Positions 1 to 4,854 of a stretch of DNA of 5,691 bases are shown piece by piece; the first letter of the stretch is position 1; each line of letters opens with the position of its first letter. A program made the position numbers and the translations under genes. The notes below the pieces were generated by a model. The model did no database searches. It was not told the DNA's origin and saw nothing but the letters and a program-made list of their open reading frames with translations. Source of the DNA: an uncultured Synergistia bacterium (GTDB taxonomy: Bacteria > Eremiobacterota > SpSt-956 > JAKJGF01); contig CALARM010000677.1 of the NCBI GenBank assembly GCA_937888925.1, positions 1 to 5,691 on the forward strand, in the 5' to 3' direction.

Positions 1-213
1 AAGATTATTGAAGTAAGGGGTATGGGGCTTATGATAGGAGCTGTTCTGGATAAGGCTTATCCTGAATTAAAGGATAAAGCATTTAAAGAAGAAAATCTCC
101 TTTTAAATTTTGTCGGAAATAACAGTATAATAAGATTGCTTCCGCCATTGAATATTGAATATAAAGAAATTGAAATGATTGTCAGTAAATTATATAAAAT
201 ATTAAAAAATTAA
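1..213 (+). CDS. argD: ArgD-type class III aminotransferase, C-terminal fragment
   Basis: The open frame enters from the left edge with its first complete codon at base 1 and encodes the last 70 residues of a PLP-dependent class III aminotransferase, ending in TAA. The fragment carries EVRGMGLMIG near its start and LLLNFVGNNSIIRLLPP further on, followed by an acidic helix ending ILKN. In the acetylornithine aminotransferase family these are the small-domain EVRG.GLM.G strand and the C-terminal N.IRLLPPL segment. ArgD moves an amino group between glutamate and N-acetylglutamate semialdehyde in arginine synthesis, and related enzymes do the equivalent step on N-succinyl- or N-acetyl-diaminopimelate precursors. 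The catalytic lysine and PLP site lie outside the window, so the substrate cannot be fixed. The true start is upstream of base 1, and the ATG at 22 is internal. Ornithine or GABA aminotransferase is possible, but the RLLPPL tail favours ArgD. Confidence 0.8.
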   Translation, partial: KIIEVRGMGLMIGAVLDKAYPELKDKAFKEENLLLNFVGNNSIIRLLPPLNIEYKEIEMIVSKLYKILKN

Positions 214-234
214 CATTTTGTTAACATAAGAATA

Positions 235-263
235 TTGTTTTTATTTCTCCGGAGAATTATTAT
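235..263 (+). promoter_or_regulatory. candidate sigma70-type promoter for the membrane protein gene
   Basis: A -35-like TTGTTT (235-240) is followed after 17 bp by TATTAT (258-263). Two overlapping alternative -10 boxes reading TATAAT lie at 261-266 and 267-272 but have less good spacing. The gene starts at 297 and its Shine-Dalgarno site AAGGAG is at 281-286. In such an AT-rich gap a chance match is possible. Confidence 0.35.
245..256. promoter_or_regulatory. 12-bp perfect palindrome in the spacer of the candidate promoter
   Basis: The sequence TTCTCCGGAGAA is a perfect palindrome. It is GC-centred inside an otherwise AT-rich intergenic stretch and lies between the proposed -35 and -10 boxes. 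That is a classic position for a dimeric repressor operator or for a MerR-type activator. No regulator gene is visible in the window, so its role is inference. Confidence 0.35.
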
Positions 264-296
264 AATTATAATGTGATTGAAAGGAGCCTGTAATTT

Positions 297-821
297 ATGA
301 AAATAAATTCTACTAATCAATCTTTTGGCATAATAAATAATAATGTAAGAAAAGATGAAGAAAAAGAAATAAAAGATACATTCTCTCCCAGTGAAGATAG
401 GAATGCCGCCAGTAAACAGTTTCTGATGAAACCGTCTTTTAAAGCAAATATAAAAGAACTGGTTCAGAATGGCCTTGACTATAAAATTCCTGTTCTGGCC
501 GGCGGAACAGCCGGATTTTGTATAGCAGGAGCAGGCATAGCTGGAAAGTTGTGCTCAGAAGTCCCCGCACTCAGCATATTCGGAGTCGCTGCTGCAACAG
601 TCCTTGCAGGTGTGGCTACATTTAAAGCAGCCGGATGGACAGGAAGCAGTGATGCAGAGTTAAAGAGTAATTTTAAAACCGGCCTTGCCGGCGCAGGTCT
701 GGCTCTTGGCTGTGCAGCTCTCAGTGTTGTATCCACACCTCTTGCAATGGCAGCAGGTTGTGTGGCAGGAGCAGCAAAATTTGTCCATGATGCCAGGGAA
801 ATGGCTTCACTGGAATCTTAA
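297..821 (+). CDS. small Gly/Ala-rich membrane protein of unknown function
   Basis: I do not recognise this 174-residue protein. The start is well supported by AAGGAG at 281-286, 10 nt before ATG. Residues 1-60 are polar, Asn/Lys/Glu-rich and probably disordered (it begins MKINSTNQSFG). Residues 64-83 and 89-114 form one hydrophobic pair, a polar linker rich in Ser, Asp and Lys covers about 115-127, and residues 128-161 form a second hydrophobic stretch. The C-terminus is short and charged. Small residues (Gly, Ala, Ser) dominate the membrane segments in GxxxG-like spacing, which suggests helix packing or oligomers. There is no N-terminal signal peptide. The bilobed layout after a Ser/Asn-rich head resembles membrane-inserted secreted effectors such as Inc-like proteins, but it would also fit an ordinary inner-membrane protein. 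The hydrophobic half is richer in G and C than its flanks, which produces an antisense shadow frame. Expression probably comes from its own promoter. Confidence 0.8.
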   Translation: MKINSTNQSFGIINNNVRKDEEKEIKDTFSPSEDRNAASKQFLMKPSFKANIKELVQNGLDYKIPVLAGGTAGFCIAGAGIAGKLCSEVPALSIFGVAAATVLAGVATFKAAGWTGSSDAELKSNFKTGLAGAGLALGCAALSVVSTPLAMAAGCVAGAAKFVHDAREMASLES

Positions 822-881
822 GGATAAATGCCTGTTGTAATATATTTGCCGGCAGACTCTAAAAATTAATATTTTAACGAT

Positions 882-917
882 AATAATATAATCTTCCGGA
901 GGGGAGATTATATTATT
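882..917 (+). promoter_or_regulatory. 16-bp stem-loop just upstream of the amidohydrolase ribosome binding site
   Basis: The arms AATAATATAATCT (882-894) and AGATTATATTATT (905-917) are perfect inverted repeats. The stem extends inward by TCC/GGG with one T-G wobble, leaving a GGAG loop at 898-901. It ends three bases before the real Shine-Dalgarno GGAGG (921-925). There is no T-tract after it on either strand, so a plain terminator is unlikely, although it could protect the 3' end of the upstream transcript. The left-arm segment CTTCC (893-897) could pair either inside the hairpin or with GGAGG, so it might control translation of the amidohydrolase. A weak promoter candidate, TTGTAA (835-840) with 17 bp to TCTAAA (858-863), would place the stem in the mRNA leader. 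Confidence 0.5.
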
Positions 918-930
918 TACGGAGGTTTTT

Positions 931-2043
931 ATGATTACACCGATAGAACTTCGCCATATAATACATCAAAATCCTGAACTTTCTTTTCAGGAATTTAATA
1001 CGACAAAACTTCTGATTGATAATATCTCCGAATTAAAAACTCCGTCTCTTAAAATTCATATGCCCCTTCAGACGGGATTTATTGCGGAATACCATGTTAA
1101 TGACGGAGAATATCTTCTATTCAGAGCAGATATTGATGCTCTTCCGGTAAAAGAAGAAACAGACTGTCTTTTTAAATCCTGTAATGATTTCATGCATGCC
1201 TGCGGCCATGATGTTCATGCGTCAATTCTTTACGGATTTTTACAATATGTGGCAGAACATGGAATAGAACAAAATATCCTCTTTTTGTTTCAGCCGGCAG
1301 AAGAACTGGGAGCAGGAGCAAAGAAAATTCTGGATACGAATATTTTTGATTCTTTTAATATATCCAGGGCTTTTGCCCTTCATGTGATTGACGAATATCC
1401 TGAAGGCACTGTAGCTTCTACCAGAGGAGCACTTTTTGCATCATCAATAGAACTGGATGTAGAGTTTTTCGGTGTTAATACCCATATAGCTTCCCCCCAG
1501 AAGGGTAAAAATGCTCTGAATGCTTTACGGGCTTATCTTGATATTATTGACAGAATTCCCCTGAATCCTGTAGAACCTTTTGTTTACGGCACAGGTAAGG
1601 TTGCTTCGGGAAATGTAAGAAATATAATACCGGCTTATGCAAAAGCGGAATGTGCCATAAGATCATTGAGTCTGAAGAAAAATCGTGAATATCTGCAGAA
1701 ATTCAGAGGAATACTTGAAGGTATAAAGGTAATGACAGATGTGGATTATAAAATGACAGAAGGTGAAACCTGCCCTGAAGTAATTGTAGACAGTAAACTT
1801 TATGACATGGCAGACAGAATTCTTTCGAAAAAATACAATTTTATCGATTGCGGATATAAAATGACAGCAGAAGATTTTTCATATATGTCACATAAATATC
1901 CTTCCTTTATGTTCTGGCTCGGCACAGGAAGAGGAAATACAGTGGGACTGCATAATTCGAAATTTCTCCCTCATGACAGTGTCATTGAACAGGGGATAGA
2001 TATATTTATAGAGTTACTATCCGGTTTTCTGAGAAAATCGTGA
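931..2043 (+). CDS. M20-family metal amidohydrolase, probable N-acetyldiaminopimelate deacetylase
   Basis: This 370-residue protein has the usual M20D length and a full set of motifs. These are HQNPELSFQEF (12-22), RADIDALPVKEET (65-77), MHACGHDVH (88-96), FQPAEELGAGA (120-130), ALHV (149-152), MTAEDFSYM (311-319) and GLHNSKF (339-345). From the family, the likely two-metal ligands are Cys91, His93, Glu125, His151 and His341, with Glu124 as general base. His185 in the inserted dimerisation domain is kept (THIASP), although the usual GGH before it is altered. Pieces such as ALHVIDEYPEGTVAS and PSFMFWLG resemble Bacillus YkuR, which removes acetate from N-acetyl-LL-diaminopimelate in lysine and peptidoglycan synthesis. 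Hippurate or auxin-conjugate hydrolases share the fold, so the substrate is less certain than the family. The start has GGAGG at 921-925, 5 nt before ATG. The TGA stop lies inside the first unit of a heptamer array. The protein has no signal peptide, so it acts in the cytosol. Confidence 0.88.
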   Translation: MITPIELRHIIHQNPELSFQEFNTTKLLIDNISELKTPSLKIHMPLQTGFIAEYHVNDGEYLLFRADIDALPVKEETDCLFKSCNDFMHACGHDVHASILYGFLQYVAEHGIEQNILFLFQPAEELGAGAKKILDTNIFDSFNISRAFALHVIDEYPEGTVASTRGALFASSIELDVEFFGVNTHIASPQKGKNALNALRAYLDIIDRIPLNPVEPFVYGTGKVASGNVRNIIPAYAKAECAIRSLSLKKNREYLQKFRGILEGIKVMTDVDYKMTEGETCPEVIVDSKLYDMADRILSKKYNFIDCGYKMTAEDFSYMSHKYPSFMFWLGTGRGNTVGLHNSKFLPHDSVIEQGIDIFIELLSGFLRKS

Positions 2044-2080
2044 CGCGTAACGCATCACGCATTACGCATCACGCTTTACG
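2039..2080. repeat. array of six CGTNACG-like heptamers between convergent genes
   Basis: Six adjacent 7-bp units read CGTGACG, CGTAACG, CATCACG, CATTACG, CATCACG and CTTTACG. The consensus CRTNACG is nearly self-complementary around its central base, so the array looks alike on both strands and can form several small hairpins, for example CGTGA (2039-2043) with TCACG (2055-2059). It begins inside the last codons of the amidohydrolase gene, supplying its TGA, and ends 5 bp before the permease stop. It is almost the only sequence between two convergent genes and may help end transcription from both sides. There is no conserved longer repeat with spacers, so this is not CRISPR. Confidence 0.85.
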
Positions 2081-2085
2081 ACAGA

Positions 2086-2892
2086 TTATCCATTCCTCTT
2101 TAATTTACCGGTTCTTTTAACGTATTTTTCTCCCATGTTAAATACTATGAGACCGAGAGGAATGGTGATTAAACCTGTAATCAGCAGTAATATAATAGAA
2201 CCTTTTAATTCTGCAATTCCTGCACCTTCCATAATGGCATGTCTCATTGCCTTCAGCGTATATGTTGCAGGAGAAAGGTACGCCAGTGGCTGAACCCACC
2301 GGGGCAGTACCGATACATCATAATAGACTCCCGAAACAAGTAAAATCATGGCCTGAATTATATGTGTTGCCTGAGGCCCTTTCTCAGGAGACAGAAGAGG
2401 CAATACTGCCGACATAAGCCCAAGACCTATAAATGAAAGACCTGAAAGGGCAAGTATAAGAATTGCACCTGCTATGTTTGCCTTCTGAAGATCTATATTA
2501 AAAAACATTGCCACTATTATTATAATCAGAACTGTTCTTATAAGCCCGTAAATACTTGCCCCTATACAGGTACCAAGAAGATGGGTTATCCTGTGTATGG
2601 GAGCCATAAAGGTATATTCAATAGTTCCTTCCCATCGCTCCCATGATATGGACTGACCTATTTCATGGAAGAGTATGGATAAATACCCCCAGAGTATTGC
2701 TCCCATAACAAGATAAAGCACCTTCGAAGGATCGCCGCTTTCTACGCCTATAAGACCTATGGTCAGTGTATTTACTATACTGTATATGATAAACACTACT
2801 TCCCATTCCAGATAATGTTTTATCATATTGGCATATCGCTCCACAAAAGCATAGGAAGCTTTACATTCTTTGATTAATATAGCTGAAATCAT
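2086..2892 (-). CDS. ABC-2 type exporter permease
   Basis: This 268-residue protein is an ABC-2 family membrane subunit. It has about six hydrophobic segments, roughly residues 31-50, 58-78, 107-131, 140-165, 176-192 and 232-254, with a basic C-terminal tail. Two family hallmarks are visible. The first is the cytoplasmic coupling segment ISWERWEGTIEYTFMAPIHR (82-101), matching the (R)E.GTlE.l..tP pattern. The second is SGVYYDVSVLPRWVQPLAYL (187-206), leading into SPATYTLKAMRHA. The start is chosen at ATG 2892 because AAGGAG (2903-2908 on the complement) lies 10 nt away. A GTG three codons upstream would touch that site and is less likely. The ATPase gene lies upstream on the same strand, separated by 124 bp containing a heptamer array, so the two probably form one exporter complex in the inner membrane. 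The substrate could be a drug, lipid, polysaccharide or peptide; the sequence does not decide. Confidence 0.92.
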   Translation of the reverse strand: MISAILIKECKASYAFVERYANMIKHYLEWEVVFIIYSIVNTLTIGLIGVESGDPSKVLYLVMGAILWGYLSILFHEIGQSISWERWEGTIEYTFMAPIHRITHLLGTCIGASIYGLIRTVLIIIIVAMFFNIDLQKANIAGAILILALSGLSFIGLGLMSAVLPLLSPEKGPQATHIIQAMILLVSGVYYDVSVLPRWVQPLAYLSPATYTLKAMRHAIMEGAGIAELKGSIILLLITGLITIPLGLIVFNMGEKYVKRTGKLKRNG

Positions 2893-2941
2893 AGTTATCA
2901 CTCTCCTTGTATATTATGTTAAATATTCAGGTGACAGATTT

Positions 2942-3021
2942 CGTAACGCGTAACGCGTAACGCGTTACAGGTTTATAACCTGCGCATCACGCATCACCCA
3001 TTACACATCACGCATATTACG
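2942..3021. repeat. two-sided heptamer array with a central palindrome, inside the exporter operon
   Basis: Four units run from 2942 (CGTAACG three times, then CGTTACA). Then comes the palindrome CAGGTTTATAACCTG (2968-2982; 6-bp arms, TAT loop). After a CG come CATCACG, CATCACC, CATTACA and CATCACG (2985-3012), and an imperfect unit CATATTACG (3013-3021). The left side is built from CGTAACG and the right from CATCACG. With a 3-nt offset a left unit can pair with a right unit in 5 of 7 positions, so the element can fold into a long imperfect hairpin capped by the stronger palindrome. Its right end overlaps the last codon and TAA stop of the ATPase gene. In the operon transcript it would lie between ATPase and permease, where it could act in RNA stability, partial termination or unequal expression. 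Confidence 0.85.
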
Positions 3022-3829
3022 CTGCCACTTCTTCTGTCAGTTGTAGAAATACATCTTCAAGGCTTATGTCGGATTTGTTTTCTCCGCTTTTTCTTTTCAG
3101 CCCTTCAGGCGTATCTTCTGCTATAAAATGTCCGTCTTTAATAATAGCTATTCTGTCACAGAGCTTATCCGCTTCCTCCATATCATGAGTCGTAAGAATT
3201 ACTGTGACATTCTGGTTTTTCATTTTACCGAGTATAAATTTCTGCACTTCTTTTTTTGCTTTCGGATCCAGTCCCGTAGTCGGTTCATCAAGTAAAAGCA
3301 GCCTTGGTTCCGTAAGAAGAGCCCTTGCTATGGCTACCTTCTGCTGCTGCCCTCTCGATAAATCTTCTACGGATTCATTTATTTTATCTTCGGAAAAATC
3401 CAGATCTTTTAATATTTCTGAAGCTTTGTTTACCGCTTTCCCTGCATCCATGCCATAGAGTCTTGCAGAAAAAAGTATATTTTCCATAACAGTCAGCTTT
3501 TTAAAGAAAGCTGCCTCTACGGATACTCTGTTTATAAGGTGCCTTACCTTATAACAGTCTGTTACTACATTCAGACCGTAAACTGTCACTTCCCCTTCAT
3601 CAGGGAGGAGAAGTGTAGAAATGATCCTTATCAGGGTTGATTTACCCGAACCATTGGGGCCGAGAATTCCGTATATTTCTCCCTTCCTTACAGTGAAATT
3701 TATTCCGTTTAAAACCCTGATTTGTTCCCCTTTTTTGAATTTTTCGAAAATATTCCATGTGCTTTTTTCATTTTTTCTGGCCTGATAGAAATATTTCGTT
3801 ATTCCTGTGCATTTTATGGCCTTATTCAT
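3017..3829 (-). CDS. ABC transporter ATP-binding protein of an ABC-2 exporter
   Basis: This 270-residue nucleotide-binding subunit is complete. Walker A is GPNGSGKS (57-64), the signature is LSRGQQQ (157-163), Walker B is LLLLDEP (177-183), the D-loop is GLD (186-188) and the H-loop is TTHD (213-216, His215). Residues 12-37 form a Lys/Phe-rich insert ahead of the core that standard DrrA-like ATPases lack. In the Q-loop region the sequence RVSVEAAFFKKLTVMEN (101-117) lacks the usual glutamine; Val104-Glu105 stand there. I recall the NRVSVEA.FFKKL pattern from a distinct exporter ATPase subfamily, so this is probably a subfamily trait and not damage. ATP hydrolysis would drive the permease encoded just downstream. 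ATG 3829 is preferred because GGGGGAG lies 5 nt upstream; an in-frame ATG at 3874 would start inside the hairpin loop and has no ribosome site. The likely promoter is far upstream at 4108-4136, with a small gene and a hairpin between. Confidence 0.94.
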   Translation of the reverse strand: MNKAIKCTGITKYFYQARKNEKSTWNIFEKFKKGEQIRVLNGINFTVRKGEIYGILGPNGSGKSTLIRIISTLLLPDEGEVTVYGLNVVTDCYKVRHLINRVSVEAAFFKKLTVMENILFSARLYGMDAGKAVNKASEILKDLDFSEDKINESVEDLSRGQQQKVAIARALLTEPRLLLLDEPTTGLDPKAKKEVQKFILGKMKNQNVTVILTTHDMEEADKLCDRIAIIKDGHFIAEDTPEGLKRKSGENKSDISLEDVFLQLTEEVAA

Positions 3830-3858
3830 AACTGCTCCCCCTTTTTTTGCCCAAAATT

Positions 3859-3890
3859 TAAAGCCCACTATCAAACGATAGTGGGCTTTA
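3859..3890 (-). terminator. perfect 14-bp hairpin between the small ORF and the exporter genes (terminator or attenuator)
   Basis: The arms TAAAGCCCACTATC (3859-3872) and GATAGTGGGCTTTA (3877-3890) are perfectly complementary with a 4-nt loop. Read on the minus strand, it begins about 20 nt after the small ORF's stop and is followed by AATTTT, a weak U-tract, then the ATPase ribosome site. It fits a terminator for the small ORF transcript with some read-through into the exporter. A second, shorter stem (GAGGC 3916-3920 with GCCTC 3929-3933) precedes it. The segment CTATCGTTT at 3934-3942 is an exact 9-nt complement of AAACGATAG at 3873-3881, which covers the loop and five stem bases, so an alternative fold exists. 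Confidence 0.6.
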
Positions 3891-3910
3891 CGTAGCTTCA
3901 GAGATTTTAT

Positions 3911-4027
3911 TTACAGAGGCGGACTCGAGCCTCCTATCGTTTCTTTTTGTATGAACATGTACAGAACAACCCCCTGGAAAGGACATGAGCTTCTATTAGA
4001 TGCATAGCTGTATAATTTATCTGTCAT
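3911..4027 (-). CDS. 38-residue small peptide gene upstream of the ABC exporter
   Basis: ATG at 4027 is preceded by GAGGAGGG (4036-4043 on the complement) with 8-nt spacing, one of the strongest ribosome sites in the window. A near-consensus promoter lies further upstream. The peptide starts MTDKLYSYASNRSSCPFQG, continues with a hydrophobic VVLYMFI stretch (20-26), and ends QKETIGGSSPPL followed by TAA. It has one cysteine (Cys15) in a Cys-Pro-Phe context, a Gly-Gly at 32-33 and a Pro-Pro just before the last residue. I recognise no family. Its place before a terminator-like hairpin and an ABC exporter suggests a regulatory leader peptide, with Pro-Pro-Leu-stop as a possible stalling site. 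It could also be a precursor peptide (pheromone or RiPP-like) exported by the neighbouring transporter, although no modification enzyme is visible. The hydrophobic stretch is too short for a sure membrane span. It could be non-coding, but promoter, ribosome site and frame agree. Confidence 0.65.
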   Translation of the reverse strand: MTDKLYSYASNRSSCPFQGVVLYMFIQKETIGGSSPPL

Positions 4028-4107
4028 ATTTATATCCCTCCTCGGTCAGTATATAGATTGATCCGTTCATCTTATACTCTCCATAATTAAAAATAGTATA
4101 ATATTTA

Positions 4108-4136
4108 AATATACTTCATAAATTATAATATGTCAA
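4108..4136 (-). promoter_or_regulatory. near-consensus sigma70 promoter for the small ORF and exporter
   Basis: On the minus strand a perfect -35 TTGACA (4131-4136) is followed by exactly 17 bp and a -10 TATATT (4108-4113). Transcription should begin near 4100, giving a leader of about 75 nt before the small ORF at 4027. An inverted repeat AGTATA/TATACT (4095-4100 and 4110-4115) overlaps the -10 box and could be an operator, but the region is very AT-rich and chance is likely. No other good promoter is visible before the ATPase. Confidence 0.7.
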
Positions 4137-4158
4137 TATATTTTTACATTTTTATTGA

Positions 4159-4797
4159 TTAATATCCCTGAGTATTTCTTTGAGCGTAATAACTGAAAGG
4201 CCTTGTATCGTTCTGTACTACATTGTTGGAGCCTATATTATTTACAATTACTCCGCCATTTTCCGAAGATAGTCCCTTATCATATCCCTCAGGTCTTACT
4301 GTAACTACATGGCCATGAGGAGAGCCTTTAAATGCTCCTACTACAGGAAATCCCTCATTTGCCAGTTCCTGTGCCTTCTTTGCATCAATCTTTTGCCAGT
4401 ATCCGTCTTCTTTTTTTGCCGATTCGGAAAGATTATCTGCTATTTTATTTGCCAGATAAGCCTGACCATTTTTAGGATTTGAAATACCTACTTTTTCATC
4501 TGTCACATCAATACCGATGTCTTTTAGAGTCTGAGCTACTCCCAGATTACAGTACGTTTTTCCGTCTCTGGGCTGAAAAGCTTTATTGGTTCTTGCAGCG
4601 TCCTGAGCATCTGTAAGAGCATCAAGGCGTCCTTCTTTTAGACCAGAATTGCTCGGAGCCACATCTTTTATTCCTGCTGTTCCCTGCGCATTACCTTTTA
4701 CTTCATTTTTAGTTTCTTTCCTGGCAGGGGAATTATTATTTGATTTTTGGCCGGACACATTACCGGTTGACTTATTGTTACTTACACCGCTTACCAT
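4159..4797 (-). CDS. predicted cysteine amidase/peptidase (NlpC/P60- or CHAP-like) with disordered N-terminus
   Basis: This 212-residue protein has a Ser/Asn/Lys-rich low-complexity head (about 1-55) and a compact C-terminal domain (about 60-212). The domain has TYCNLGVAQTLKDIG (81-95), AYLANKIADNL (113-123), a Trp at 134 followed by KKAQELANEGFPVVGAF (140-156), PHGHVVTVRPEG (160-171) and VIVNNIGSNN (183-192). This order (YCN, AN..., W..., A..AN.G.PVV, GHV..V.P) is that of NlpC/P60- or CHAP-like papain-fold amidases. The probable nucleophile is Cys83 and the histidine His163; the third residue may be Asn or Glu and is not certain. Such enzymes cut cell-wall peptides or act as toxins. There is no signal peptide, so export, if any, would use another route or lysis. 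ATG 4797 is chosen because GAGGTG lies 8 nt upstream; the longer frame from 4872 would read through the promoter region. No immunity gene is obvious beside it. Confidence 0.7.
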   Translation of the reverse strand: MVSGVSNNKSTGNVSGQKSNNNSPARKETKNEVKGNAQGTAGIKDVAPSNSGLKEGRLDALTDAQDAARTNKAFQPRDGKTYCNLGVAQTLKDIGIDVTDEKVGISNPKNGQAYLANKIADNLSESAKKEDGYWQKIDAKKAQELANEGFPVVGAFKGSPHGHVVTVRPEGYDKGLSSENGGVIVNNIGSNNVVQNDTRPFSYYAQRNTQGY

Positions 4798-4827
4798 AAA
4801 AACCACACCTCTAATTTTAAGCTGATA

Positions 4828-4854
4828 TTTATATGAGAATCGTAACACATTACG
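4828..4854 (-). promoter_or_regulatory. -10 box and heptamer-pair inverted repeat upstream of the amidase gene
   Basis: A TATAAA box (minus strand, 4828-4833) would start a transcript about 25 nt before the amidase ATG, leaving room for its ribosome site (4806-4812). No good -35 is present. In its place is CGTAACACATTACG (4841-4854), an inverted repeat CGTAA/TTACG made of two units like those in the heptamer arrays. It could be an activator or repressor site, or only a remnant of the repeat family. Confidence 0.35.

Noticed and set aside
479..736. 85-codon Ala/Pro-rich open frame on the minus strand
   Set aside because: It is antisense to the hydrophobic half of the membrane-protein gene, has no ribosome site, and its composition simply mirrors Gly/Ala codons.
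2893..2901. GTG start at 2901 for the permease, three codons upstream
   Set aside because: The ribosome site AAGGAG ends one base before it. The ATG at 2892 has the 10-nt spacing seen at other genes in the window.
2942..3021. CRISPR array
   Set aside because: Units are 7 bp, adjacent, without spacers.
2039..3021. Insertion sequence or transposon bounded by the two arrays
   Set aside because: The arrays enclose an ordinary ABC permease gene, no transposase is present, and the arrays differ in structure and lack clean terminal repeats or target duplications.
3204..3458. 84-codon open frame on the plus strand inside the ATPase gene
   Set aside because: It lies antisense to the signature and Walker B coding region, is Ser/Phe-rich and has no ribosome site.
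3830..3874. 15-residue N-terminal extension of the ATPase from ATG 3874
   Set aside because: It would begin in the loop of the 14-bp hairpin with no ribosome site; GGGGGAG precedes ATG 3829.
3916..3938. tRNA T-arm-like sequence on the minus strand (GGAGGCTCGAGTCCGCC)
   Set aside because: The T-arm shape is there, but stem position 51-63 is mismatched, no matching acceptor, D-arm or anticodon arm can be drawn, and the sequence is read in frame by the small ORF.
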